DNA from: JANQMY01 sp965227095
GTDB lineage: Bacteria > Pseudomonadota > Alphaproteobacteria > JANQMY01
Direction: 5' to 3'
NCBI GenBank assembly: GCA_965227095.1
Contig: CBDDFL010000001.1
Location: 124,001-188,000 of the forward strand
DNA length: 64,000 nt
Part shown: in pieces, positions 1 through 8,193 of the stretch
Numbering within the stretch: position 1 is the first letter of the stretch
How the letters are laid out: every line of letters begins with the position of its first letter
Notes under the pieces: model-generated
Seen by the model: only the letters and a program-made list of their open reading frames with translations
Told to the model about the DNA's origin: nothing
The model's database searches: none
Program-made: the position numbers and the translations under genes

Positions 1-1
1 G

Positions 2-211
2 GGCAATGTGCTGAACCGGCGGGCCGGCGGTAACAGCCTGGACAACACCTTGCGGGTCATTGCCTTAGAGCCTACTGAATGGGTGCTTTGCGACGTGCAT
101 GTTCATGCGTTGGCAAGAGGGTTTGGTCATGGCCGAATCCACCTGTGGGGCCAGAACGGAAAGCTTCTTGCCACGGCAAACCAATCGGTGATCGTGCGCA
201 TTCACGATTGA
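2..211 (+). CDS. Acyl-CoA thioesterase (TesB-like), C-terminal fragment
   Basis: The reading frame is open from the left edge of the window to a TGA stop, so only the last 69 codons are present. The fragment has the end of the second hotdog domain of TesB-type acyl-CoA thioesterases: an SLDNTLRV segment, then EWVLCDVH, a GHGRIHLW strand and the closing GKLLATANQSVIVR strand. The family hydrolyses acyl-CoA to free fatty acid and CoA in the cytoplasm. The N-terminal domain and start lie outside the window, so chain-length preference cannot be judged. The next gene, malic enzyme, starts 135 bp downstream and need not be co-transcribed. Confidence 0.75.
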   Translation, partial: GNVLNRRAGGNSLDNTLRVIALEPTEWVLCDVHVHALARGFGHGRIHLWGQNGKLLATANQSVIVRIHD

Positions 212-262
212 TCAAGCCGAAACGGCACGAATGTCATAGATTGATGTTTTAGGAGTCTCATA

Positions 263-289
263 ATGGGCGCGACCGCAGTCTTTGCGTAA
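263..289 (+). other. Eight-codon mini-ORF with strong Shine-Dalgarno
   Basis: In the gap between the thioesterase and malic enzyme genes, an AGGAG at 251-255 stands 7 nt before an ATG that opens a frame encoding MGATAVFA and then TAA. It could be a leader peptide of the malic enzyme transcript, the remains of a broken gene, or chance. No attenuator structure or codon bias supports a leader role. Confidence 0.15.
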
Positions 290-346
290 CTAACCAACAG
301 TGCTCAAGAGCTTCGGTCTTCCATCGATCACGCTATTGAGGTCACC

Positions 347-1954
347 ATGAGCACCGGACAAGATATCTTACGCGACAATGCGCGCAACAAATCAACGGCC
401 TTTTCACGTGAAGAGCGTGAACGTTTGGGGCTGCGCGGTCTTTTGCCTTACGCTGTCGCTGATTTCGAAACTCAGCAACGCCGCGCGCTGGAAAATATGC
501 GGCGCAAAGCATATGACATTGAGAAATATATTTTTTTGAACGCTTTGCTGGAACGGAATCAGGTTCTCTTCTACCGTACACTGATCGACAATATCGAAGA
601 ACTGATGCCGCTCATTTACACGCCCACTGTCGGACAGGCGTGCAAGGAATTCGCCCACATCTTTCGAAAAGCGCAAGGTTTCTACATCACCCCGGAAGAC
701 CGTGGAGAAATTCACAAAATTCTGGGCAATTGGCATGAAGACGACATTCGCATGATCGTTGTCACCGATGGGGAACGCATACTGGGATTAGGTGACCTCG
801 GTGCCAATGGTATGGGTATCCCCATCGGTAAATTATCGCTCTATGTCGCGGGCGCCGGTATCCACCCCAAACACTGTCTACCGGTCATGCTGGATGTCGG
901 CACCAACAATGAAGACATGCGCAATGACCCGCTTTACCTCGGCTACCCTCATCCGCGCTTGGAGGGTGACGCATATGATTCGCTGGTTGAGGAATTTGTC
1001 CAAGCAGTGCAAAAGCGGTATCCGGGCGCCCTGATCCAGTTTGAGGATTTTCTGACCCCCAACGCCTACAAGCTTCTCAATCGATATCGGGACAAAGTCC
1101 TTTGTTTTAACGACGATATTCAAGGCACCGCAGCCGTGGCCTTGTCGGGCGTCTATGCGTCCACGCGCATATCCAACACGCCGTTTGAAGACCTTAAGAT
1201 CATGTTTCTGGGCGCCGGATCAGCAGCGACTGGCATTGCGGATCTGATGACGTCGGCCTTTGAAGCGGAAGGGTTGTCCAACACGCAAGCCCGTGAGCGG
1301 CTATGGTTTGTGGACGTTGACGGCTTGGTGGTGAAGTCGCGAACCAATCTCATGCCCCACAATCTGCCCTACGCCCATGATGCGGCGCCGGCGGATTTCT
1401 TGAGCGCGATCAATTCCTTAAAACCGCATATCCTGATCGGCGCGACAGGCGCACCCGGGACCTTCACTGAAGCCGCCATCCGCGCCATGAGCACCCATCA
1501 CGAACGGCCGGCCATTTTCGCCTTGTCCAACCCGACGTCTCGCGCCGAATGCACAGCGGAACAGGCTTATGACTGGTCGGACGGACGCGCAATTTTTGTA
1601 AGCGGCAGCCCCTTCGACGCGGTAGACACCAAGAATGGGCAGCTTCAACCAGGCCAAGGCAATAATGCCTATATATTCCCGGGCATCGGTCTGGGAGCCC
1701 TCGCCTGCACAGCCTCTCGTGTGACGGACAGCATGTTCCTGGCCGCGGCCCGGTCTCTCGCTGACCAAGTCGCCCAAGAACAAGTTGATCGGGGCACGCT
1801 TTATCCCCCTCTGACTCACCTTCGGCGCGTGTCCAAGGGAATTGCCAGAGCAGTGGCACAGGCCGGATTTGATGACGAGGTTGCCCAAGCGAACTCTATG
1901 GCGGACGTCGATGCCTATATTCAATCGAGTTGGTATGACGCCTCTTACGGCTAG
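347..1954 (+). CDS. maeA: NAD-dependent malic enzyme
   Basis: The enzyme decarboxylates L-malate oxidatively to pyruvate with CO2 and reduced cofactor, linking the TCA cycle to pyruvate. At 535 residues it has the size of the SfcA/MaeA class rather than the longer MaeB fusion with a phosphotransacetylase-like tail. Landmarks are the YTPTVGQAC segment with the catalytic Tyr near 91, the GKLSLY segment with the general-base Lys near 162, metal ligands in QFEDF (Glu233-Asp234) and FNDDIQG (Asp257), and the dinucleotide loop GAGSAATG at 289-296. A GAGG lies just before the ATG. Use of NAD rather than NADP is inferred from the family, not shown. It appears to be a single-gene unit. Confidence 0.92.
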   Translation: MSTGQDILRDNARNKSTAFSREERERLGLRGLLPYAVADFETQQRRALENMRRKAYDIEKYIFLNALLERNQVLFYRTLIDNIEELMPLIYTPTVGQACKEFAHIFRKAQGFYITPEDRGEIHKILGNWHEDDIRMIVVTDGERILGLGDLGANGMGIPIGKLSLYVAGAGIHPKHCLPVMLDVGTNNEDMRNDPLYLGYPHPRLEGDAYDSLVEEFVQAVQKRYPGALIQFEDFLTPNAYKLLNRYRDKVLCFNDDIQGTAAVALSGVYASTRISNTPFEDLKIMFLGAGSAATGIADLMTSAFEAEGLSNTQARERLWFVDVDGLVVKSRTNLMPHNLPYAHDAAPADFLSAINSLKPHILIGATGAPGTFTEAAIRAMSTHHERPAIFALSNPTSRAECTAEQAYDWSDGRAIFVSGSPFDAVDTKNGQLQPGQGNNAYIFPGIGLGALACTASRVTDSMFLAAARSLADQVAQEQVDRGTLYPPLTHLRRVSKGIARAVAQAGFDDEVAQANSMADVDAYIQSSWYDASYG

Positions 1955-2102
1955 CCCCAAAACCTCCTCAATTCGGCCATATTGCTGGCATTCCCGCCAT
2001 AGAAACTTCTAACTAGGTCAGTTTCGACTCGCCTTCATGGGTCAATTGTTTAAGATCTCAAGGGTAGTATTTCGGCTCTTCGAGAGTAGCAGTGGGTGTG
2101 TC

Positions 2103-2813
2103 ATGTCAGTGTTGCGTACGGATTATTATGTCGTTTCTGTGACAACCAAGGTCTTAGCTTTGGGTGCATTTCTCTTCACCAGCGCATGTGCGGCGCCCGA
2201 AGAGAATTCAGTGGCGGAGCTTCTGGTCGACGCCGCGATGGAGCGCACGACCCATAGAGTGACCTATGACGGCGCCTATATGCAGATCGGCTACCCGAAT
2301 GGCGATGTGCCCAACAATATTGGGGTGTGCACGGATGTTGTGATCCGTAGCTATCGTGCCTTAGGGATCGACCTTCAAGAACTGGTTCACGAGGACATGA
2401 AAGTTGCGTTCTCGGAATATCCTAATCTGGAAATGTGGGGCCTCCGGGCGCCGGATACAAATATCGACCACCGTCGCGTACTCAATCTTCGTGTCTTCTT
2501 TGAGCGCCATGGCGAAAGCCTGCCTGTCACGCAAGACCCGAACAATTACAGACCGGGCGATCTGGTGACGTGGGATTTAGCGGATGATGGCGACGGCACC
2601 AAGAAACCACATATCGGCATCGTGGCCAATGAACGGTCCTTAAATGGGGTACGGCCCAAGGTCATTCACAATATCGGATGGGGACCTGACATGAACGATA
2701 TGTTGTTTAAGTTCCAGATTACAGGCCACTATCGCTACAATGGCCCCCTCCCGGTGGATCAAGATATTGAGTTGGCGTCCCGATCCGTCGAGGATGACGA
2801 TTTCGACGACTGA
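2103..2813 (+). CDS. DUF1287 family protein, probable lipoprotein
   Basis: The frame extends upstream to 2037, but the ATG at 2103 places a hydrophobic stretch ending in LFTSAC near the N terminus, which fits an export signal with a lipobox-like cysteine. That start gives 236 residues. The rest matches DUF1287: AYMQIGYPNGDVP, GVCTDVVIRSYRALGIDLQ, NYRPGDLVTWDL, HIGIVANER and a closing IGWGPDMNDMLFKFQITGHYRY. The C-x-D-V segment followed by H-x-G resembles an NlpC/P60-like cysteine peptidase arrangement, which is why the family is suspected to act on cell-wall peptides; the activity is not established. The tail is rich in Asp and Glu. It is convergent with the P450 gene. Confidence 0.75.
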   Translation: MSVLRTDYYVVSVTTKVLALGAFLFTSACAAPEENSVAELLVDAAMERTTHRVTYDGAYMQIGYPNGDVPNNIGVCTDVVIRSYRALGIDLQELVHEDMKVAFSEYPNLEMWGLRAPDTNIDHRRVLNLRVFFERHGESLPVTQDPNNYRPGDLVTWDLADDGDGTKKPHIGIVANERSLNGVRPKVIHNIGWGPDMNDMLFKFQITGHYRYNGPLPVDQDIELASRSVEDDDFDD

Positions 2814-2856
2814 AGGCTAAAGGCTATAAAATTTAGGCCGTATCGACGTTTATCGG

Positions 2857-4182
2857 CTAGGCTTTGCGGTGGCAGACCACGGGCAGCCACGCATATCCGT
2901 GTACGAATGAATTCGGCACCAAATTCGGCTCGTCCAACACCTCGATATGCTCAAACCGCTTGAGCAATTCTTCCCACAACACACGCAATTGAAGCTCCGC
3001 AAGGCGGTTGCCCACGCATCTATGAATGCCAAATCCAAATGAGACGTGGTTACGCGCTTGTTTGCGGTCAATGATTAGGCGGTTTGGATCTTCTTCCCAG
3101 AACGTTTCATCGCGATTGGCGGATATGTACCACATGGCGATTTGATCGCCTTTCTTGATGGTTTTGCCATGCATCTCTACGTCTTCCAGCGCGGTCCGCC
3201 GCATATAGGACAGCGGTGTCTGCCAGCGGATAATTTCCGCAACCATATTGGGGATGAGCGCGGGGTTTGCTTTTAACTTGGCATATTCATCCGGGAATTT
3301 GTTGAGCGCATAGACACCGCCCGACATGCTGTTGCGGGTCGTATCGTTCCCCCCAACAATCAGCAGCAACACGTTCCCCAGCAACCAATTCATATCGAGA
3401 TTGCGTGTGGACGCACCATGGGCCAACAGGCTCATCAAGTCATGACCAGCAGGGGCCGACTTACGTTCTTCATAGATACCGGAGAACGTTGTGAGGCAGT
3501 CAGACAATTCCTGCTGCCATTGGTCCCGGCCCCCAGGACACACGTCTTTATCGAATGGATTGGTGGTCACATCTGACCAGCGGGTGAGTTGGCGCCGTCT
3601 TTCCTGAGGAAACCCGAACAAGGTCGCCAGCATCATGGCCGTCAATTCGATAGAGACAGTATCGACCCAATCGAAGGGCTCCCCCACCGGCAACCGATCC
3701 AATACTTTTTGCGTCCGACCACGGATAAGGGGTTCATATTCCTGCAGCATGTTCGGGGCAACGCCGGGCTGAACAGTTTTGCGCTGAACCGAATGAATGG
3801 GTTCATCCGCCGTTATAAAACTGTTGGCGTCAAAGCCCTTGGCTGGCGGGCCCAACACGATGCCGCCATATTTAGCGTCTGATGAAAAACGCGTGTGATC
3901 CGTATCTATCGCCAGCACGTCCTTATAGCGGGTGACCGACCAATAGGGACCAGAAATGCTATCAGGCGTCCAATGCAACGGATCTTCTTTGCGCAGACGG
4001 TCGAACCGATCCCACATTTTGTTCTGCCGCCAGACTTCCACGTCAATGAGATCGAGCGTTTCCAGATCCAATTCGCTCGCCGGAGGGACGCGATCCCCTT
4101 GATCTAAATATTGAGGCCGAGCGGGCTTGCGGTAACTGAGAGTTGGACGTTCCAACGTCAGGCTGCGGGCGGCTTCCCCCAT
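2857..4182 (-). CDS. Cytochrome P450, CYP153 family-like
   Basis: This is a 441-residue soluble bacterial P450. The I-helix has GGNDTT at 277-282 followed by RNSMSGG, the K-helix ExxR is EIIR at 316-319, and the heme loop is FGFGIHRCVGNRLAE with the thiolate Cys389. GPYWSVTRYKDV, FDWVDTVSIELT, LTRWSDVTT and IIRWQTPLSYMRRTALEDVE are all characteristic of CYP153, the terminal (omega) hydroxylases of medium-chain alkanes and fatty acids. CYP153 enzymes need a ferredoxin and a ferredoxin reductase, and neither is encoded in this window. The start follows GAGGAAC at good spacing. The gene diverges from a TetR gene across a palindromic operator, so TetR control is likely. The true substrate is unknown. 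Confidence 0.9.
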   Translation of the reverse strand: MGEAARSLTLERPTLSYRKPARPQYLDQGDRVPPASELDLETLDLIDVEVWRQNKMWDRFDRLRKEDPLHWTPDSISGPYWSVTRYKDVLAIDTDHTRFSSDAKYGGIVLGPPAKGFDANSFITADEPIHSVQRKTVQPGVAPNMLQEYEPLIRGRTQKVLDRLPVGEPFDWVDTVSIELTAMMLATLFGFPQERRRQLTRWSDVTTNPFDKDVCPGGRDQWQQELSDCLTTFSGIYEERKSAPAGHDLMSLLAHGASTRNLDMNWLLGNVLLLIVGGNDTTRNSMSGGVYALNKFPDEYAKLKANPALIPNMVAEIIRWQTPLSYMRRTALEDVEMHGKTIKKGDQIAMWYISANRDETFWEEDPNRLIIDRKQARNHVSFGFGIHRCVGNRLAELQLRVLWEELLKRFEHIEVLDEPNLVPNSFVHGYAWLPVVCHRKA

Positions 4183-4207
4183 GGGATTTGTTCCTCATGA
4201 TCACGAC

Positions 4208-4247
4208 TGTTGACACTGTCTACTCAAATCTGTAGACAGTGTCAACA
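4208..4247. promoter_or_regulatory. 40-bp symmetric operator with divergent promoters
   Basis: Two perfect 16-bp inverted arms (4208-4223 and 4232-4247) flank an 8-bp spacer. Each arm contains a GACA-N-TGTC half-palindrome. On the plus strand TTGACA (4210-4215) and TAGACA (4233-4238) are 17 bp apart. By symmetry the same pair occurs on the minus strand (TTGACA from 4245 to 4240, TAGACA from 4222 to 4217). The site can therefore drive both the P450 and tetR-BVMO units, and TetR bound there would cover both promoters. The predicted plus start is about 4245-4247, at the tetR ATG itself. Confidence 0.85.
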
Positions 4248-4873
4248 TGGAAGCAGCATTGCTAGAGTCACCCACCCCCCCGCGCAGTGACGGTTTGCGC
4301 GCAAGACTCATATCTGTGGCCCTGAAGATCCTAAAAGACCAAGGGATTGAAGCCCTTACGCTGCGGGCTGTGGCACGCGGGGCCTGTGTCTCGCATGGCG
4401 CGCCCGCGCGGCATTTCAGGAATTTGGATGATCTGAAGGCCGAAGTGGCGGCGGAAGGCCTGCGTATCGTTTCCGGCGACGTATCGGATGCCATGGCTCA
4501 AGTCCCCCCCGGCAGCCCCCCCAAAACGCTGCTCATGGCGGCCTCACGCGCATATGTAAATTGCGCCCTTGAGAACCCGGGCCTTTTTTCGCTTATCATT
4601 CGGACGGGCACGCTGCCCGCATCGAACGACGCGCTGCGCGTCGAATCCCAATCAACTTACGAACGCTTCCATCGCATGGTTTTAAAGCTTCAGGAAAGAG
4701 GGTGGAAAAAAGGGATGGACCCCAAACTGCTTGCGGGGTCTCTTTGGTCGTCCGTGCATGGGCTGTCTACGCTTTGGATGCACGGGACATACCAACAAGC
4801 CCATCCTGATGCCACGCTTGACGATGCGATAGAAAACATCTTGGACCTTAATTCACATCCGCGATCCGATTGA
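4247..4873 (+). CDS. TetR family transcriptional regulator
   Basis: A 208-residue TetR-type repressor. The N-terminal helix-turn-helix spans roughly residues 22-65, with ALTLRAVARGACVSHGAPARHFRNLDDLKAEV in two halves around the turn, followed by an all-helical ligand domain. It sits between a divergent CYP153-like P450 and a downstream Baeyer-Villiger monooxygenase whose ATG lies 11 bp past its stop, so it most likely represses both until a substrate or product binds. The start codon is part of the right arm of the upstream palindrome and lacks a Shine-Dalgarno. The transcript may be leaderless, or a TTG at 4259 may be used instead. Confidence 0.85.
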   Translation: MEAALLESPTPPRSDGLRARLISVALKILKDQGIEALTLRAVARGACVSHGAPARHFRNLDDLKAEVAAEGLRIVSGDVSDAMAQVPPGSPPKTLLMAASRAYVNCALENPGLFSLIIRTGTLPASNDALRVESQSTYERFHRMVLKLQERGWKKGMDPKLLAGSLWSSVHGLSTLWMHGTYQQAHPDATLDDAIENILDLNSHPRSD

Positions 4874-4884
4874 AGAAACGCACC

Positions 4885-6504
4885 ATGACCACAGACAGCA
4901 CACACCATCAATTCATTATCATCGGCGCAGGGGTTTCAGGCATTTATCAAATCAAGCGTCTCAGTGACATGGGGCTCGATGCAATTGTACTGGAGGGCGA
5001 CGAAGATTTGGGAGGCACGTGGTATCGCAACAGATATCCAGGCGCCCGTTTCGATTCCGAAAGCTACACTTATGGCTATTCATTTTCGCAGGAACTTTTG
5101 GATGAATGGCACTGGACAGAACGCTTTTCGTCCCAACCGGAAAATCTGAAATACCTGAACTTCGTCGCTGACAAATTCAACCTGCGCCAATACATGAAGT
5201 TTAACGCCCGCGTTGAGTCCATGATCTGGGACGACACCGCAAATCAATGGCAGCTAACCTTACAGAATGGTGAAACATACACGGCCCAATTTGTAATCAC
5301 CGGTATTGGCGTCTTGTCGATGCCGACGATGCCCCGCATCAAGGGAATTGACGATTTCAAAGGTGAATCCTTCCACACCTATTGGTGGCCCAAAGAACCT
5401 GTATCGTTTGCCGGCAAACGGGTTGGCGTGATCGGAACAGGGGCGACCGGCATTCAGGTCATCGCGGAGATCGCCGACAAAGTCGGTACACTGACCGTCT
5501 TCCAGCGCCGCCCAAATTGGAGCACACCTTTAAACAACGCGCCGATCTCTGAAAGTGAGATGGCGGAGATCCGGTCTCGCTATGACGAGATTTTCGCGAA
5601 TTGCGCCATGTCACCCGGCGGTTTCGAACATGTGCCGGACCGGCGTGGCTTTTGGAACGTGAGCAAGGAAGAACGTATTGCCACGTGGGATCGCCTTTAT
5701 GACACGCCAGGTTTTGCCCTTCTGGCGGGAAATTTTCGCGAAATCTTCATGGATGAGGCTGCGAACAAAGAGATCTCTGACTACGTGGCCGATCGCATTC
5801 GTCAGCGCGTAAACGACCCGAAGGTCGCCGAAAAACTTATCCCGAAGGATCACGGATTTGGCGTGCAACGGCTGCCGTTAGAAAGCCGATATTTTGAGGC
5901 GTACAATCGCGACAATGTTGAGCTGGTGGACATTACAGACTCACCGATCGAGAGGATTACGGAAACAGGCATTCAAACAACCAACGCACACCATGACCTC
6001 GATATGATCATTTATGCCACGGGCTTTGACGCGGTGACCGGCGCCTTCGACCGTCTGACTGTCAAAGGTGTCGGAGGCGTGGATCTTCGTGACAAATGGA
6101 AAGACGGGCCGAAGACCTATCTCGGCCTTCTCGTTCATGGATTTCCAAACATGTTCATGGTCGCAGGGCCACAAAGTGCTTCAGGGTCTACAAATTACCC
6201 GCGTGCGATCGAAAACGGGGTTAACTGGGTCACCGATCTGATCGAACACTTGGTCGCGAACGACATAAACAGGTTCGAGGCGACGGCTTCAGCGGAAGAA
6301 AGCTGGCAAGAAGCCGTCCAGGACGCCTACGCGGCATTGCTTCTGCGTAAAAGCCAAGGATGGTTCACGGGATATAACTCGAACATCGCCGGGCGCGAAG
6401 TTGGAAAAATCCGTTACCAAGCCTATTTCGGCACAGGCCCCAAATACACGTCGATCATCAAACAAGTGGCAGAGGACGGGTACCGCACACTTAAGTTCGG
6501 TTGA
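4885..6504 (+). CDS. Baeyer-Villiger monooxygenase (type I, FAD/NADPH)
   Basis: This flavoprotein is predicted to insert oxygen into ketones to make esters or lactones with NADPH and O2. The ATG at 4885 was preferred to a TTG at 4870 because it puts the FAD loop GAGVSG at residues 14-19, and it gives 539 residues, normal for the class. The type I fingerprint FxGxxxHxxxWP is intact as FKGESFHTYWWP at about 158-169, and the NADPH loop GTGATG follows at about 184-189. DLGGTWYRNRYPGARFDSES is the usual FAD-domain block. It lies directly behind the TetR gene and is probably co-transcribed with it. It could oxidise ketones derived from P450 products or cyclic ketones; the substrate is unknown. Confidence 0.9.
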   Translation: MTTDSTHHQFIIIGAGVSGIYQIKRLSDMGLDAIVLEGDEDLGGTWYRNRYPGARFDSESYTYGYSFSQELLDEWHWTERFSSQPENLKYLNFVADKFNLRQYMKFNARVESMIWDDTANQWQLTLQNGETYTAQFVITGIGVLSMPTMPRIKGIDDFKGESFHTYWWPKEPVSFAGKRVGVIGTGATGIQVIAEIADKVGTLTVFQRRPNWSTPLNNAPISESEMAEIRSRYDEIFANCAMSPGGFEHVPDRRGFWNVSKEERIATWDRLYDTPGFALLAGNFREIFMDEAANKEISDYVADRIRQRVNDPKVAEKLIPKDHGFGVQRLPLESRYFEAYNRDNVELVDITDSPIERITETGIQTTNAHHDLDMIIYATGFDAVTGAFDRLTVKGVGGVDLRDKWKDGPKTYLGLLVHGFPNMFMVAGPQSASGSTNYPRAIENGVNWVTDLIEHLVANDINRFEATASAEESWQEAVQDAYAALLLRKSQGWFTGYNSNIAGREVGKIRYQAYFGTGPKYTSIIKQVAEDGYRTLKFG

Positions 6505-6513
6505 GGCCGGAGT

Positions 6514-6557
6514 GGCAGACATTTAGCCTGACCGATGTCGGTCATGCTGCCTTTTTC
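6514..6557 (+). terminator. Rho-independent terminator after the BVMO gene
   Basis: Ten bases after the BVMO stop, GGCAG (6514-6518) pairs with CTGCC (6547-6551) around an inner perfect stem TGACCGA/TCGGTCA (6529-6544), and a run of five T follows at 6552-6556. It separates this unit from the convergent amidohydrolase operon. Confidence 0.75.
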
Positions 6558-6603
6558 GTCTGTCAGGTTCTGACATCATCGCATGGCAGTACGGATCGAT
6601 GCG

Positions 6604-7638
6604 CTAAGCCAAACGCGGGAATATTTTCTTGGCGTTACCGCTTGCGATCTTGTCTCTGTCCGCAGCATTCAGCCCGTCAAACTTCGACACACCCGCCCAA
6701 GCCGCCACACTTACCGGCGGCGGTGCGAATGGGAAGTCGCTGCCAAACAGGATCTTGTCGCTGGGAACCAGATTTGTAAGCGCCCCGAGCGCTTGCGCGC
6801 CGCCTGACAAGGCCGTGTCGTAGTAGAAGTTTTGCAGATAATGCAGAAACCCCTTCGGAAAGTTTGTCTTGGTGACCGGCAGCTGCTCCAAAAGTGACCA
6901 ACGCCACGCCAGAAACGGCGCCGTGCCACCTGCGTGGGAAAAGATGAATTTGATGTTGGGATATTTTTCCGCCACGCCCGTCCAGATCAAGTTCGCAATA
7001 GCCCGGCTGGTATCGAACACAAACTCGGTGGCAAAGGGCGGAATGGTGAGCTGCTCGCCCGGCGCGCTGACCGGCACCGTCGGGTGCACGAATGCAACGG
7101 CGGAACGGGCATCCAGCGCGGCCATCAAGGCATCGAATTTAGGATCGCCCAGATAGGTGCCGTCTGAATAGCTGGACAAAAGAACAACGCCATCCAATTC
7201 GAGCTGGTCGAGTGCAAATTCTGCTTCTGCAAGCGAGGCGTCAACCAACGGCATGGGCAAGACGGCGAAAACACCAAAACGGTCAGGGTCTTGTTTTACC
7301 AGAGACGCGGCGTATTCATTGCAAGATCTCGCCAAGTCCACGGCAGCCCCGTCATCGCCGAAATGCACGCCCGGCGCCGAAATGGAAAGGATGCCGGTTT
7401 TGATGTTTTGGCCGTCCATCATCTCAAGCGCACCGTCGGGTGTCCATTTAGGAAAATCGACGCCCCCTGCGCCGTAAATCCCCAGCTTCGCCAGTGCGGT
7501 CACATAGACATCCGGTAAAAAATGCTGGTGTACGTCTATTTTTGACATGTTGGTGTTCCCTATCGCGGCGCCAGCGCCCATTGCTCCCATCGCAAGCGCG
7601 GCTGCGCTCGTCTTTATCATGGTTCTTCTGTTGATCAT
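6604..7638 (-). CDS. Amidohydrolase, ACMSD-like, with Tat-type leader
   Basis: A TIM-barrel metal-dependent hydrolase or decarboxylase of the amidohydrolase_2 (ACMSD) group, 344 residues. The metal-binding HxH is in DVHQHFLPD (about 35-43), with HAGG and a late GSDFPF supplying further ligands. Relatives decarboxylate or hydrolyse aromatic acids and ring-cleavage products. The N terminus starts NRRTMIK and continues as an Ala/Gly-rich hydrophobic stretch, which looks like a twin-arginine signal, and GGGAGGG precedes this ATG. A second ATG at 7548, preceded by AGGGAA, would give a cytosolic form beginning MSKIDVHQH. It is the last gene of the operon with the TfdB-like hydroxylase and MarR, so an aromatic substrate is likely. 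Confidence 0.8.
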   Translation of the reverse strand: MINRRTMIKTSAAALAMGAMGAGAAIGNTNMSKIDVHQHFLPDVYVTALAKLGIYGAGGVDFPKWTPDGALEMMDGQNIKTGILSISAPGVHFGDDGAAVDLARSCNEYAASLVKQDPDRFGVFAVLPMPLVDASLAEAEFALDQLELDGVVLLSSYSDGTYLGDPKFDALMAALDARSAVAFVHPTVPVSAPGEQLTIPPFATEFVFDTSRAIANLIWTGVAEKYPNIKFIFSHAGGTAPFLAWRWSLLEQLPVTKTNFPKGFLHYLQNFYYDTALSGGAQALGALTNLVPSDKILFGSDFPFAPPPVSVAAWAGVSKFDGLNAADRDKIASGNAKKIFPRLA

Positions 7639-7665
7639 CTTTCCCTCCCGGACTTCTTGTGGCCC

Positions 7666-8193
7666 CTAGTCATTGCTTGCCGCCAATATCGGAGGCATTG
7701 ATTCCAAGGGGTGTTTACTGGATGGCGCTTTCTCGCGCCAATACACCTTGGACAATAAACCCAGCAACTGCCGCACCTCTGACTGGGAAAGCGCACTCCA
7801 TTGTTCCCGATGCAGACTTTTTATATCTGCGGTGAGGCGCAAAAAAAGATCCCGGCCGCTTGGCGTCGCTTTAACCAGAACAACACGCCGGTCATATTCA
7901 GATGGGAAACGTTCTAGATGCCCTGCTTTTGTCAAACGATCCACCAGACGCGTCACATCCGATGCCCTCGTGAACAGACCATCGGCGATCGCCCCCATGG
8001 GCACACCATTTTGGTGCTCGCCGTCCGAAAGACAGACAATCCACAACACCGTGTAGTGCGCCATGGTGAGGTCTTGCGCCTTACAGACGGTTTCCACTTC
8101 GTCCGTCAGGCGCCCAGCCGCCAGGAACAAATTGATAAAGGTTTCGCGGCCGATCCGATCGATTTCCGGTTCACGTGTTTTGATTTTGGTCAT
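7666..8193 (-). CDS. MarR family transcriptional regulator
   Basis: A 175-residue winged-helix repressor of the MarR family. The core runs from LTMAHYTVLWIVCLSDGEHQ through the recognition region FTRASDVTRLVDRLTKAGHLERFPSEYDRR, with VVLVKATPSGRDL as the wing. Its start overlaps the stop of the upstream TfdB-like hydroxylase by 4 bp, so the two are translationally coupled, and the amidohydrolase follows 27 bp downstream. It probably autoregulates the operon through the TTTGTTGCAACAAA-type palindrome found in front of the hydroxylase gene. An aromatic acid or phenol is the probable ligand, as in MarR proteins of similar operons; the ligand itself is not visible. Confidence 0.88.
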   Translation of the reverse strand: MTKIKTREPEIDRIGRETFINLFLAAGRLTDEVETVCKAQDLTMAHYTVLWIVCLSDGEHQNGVPMGAIADGLFTRASDVTRLVDRLTKAGHLERFPSEYDRRVVLVKATPSGRDLFLRLTADIKSLHREQWSALSQSEVRQLLGLLSKVYWREKAPSSKHPLESMPPILAASND

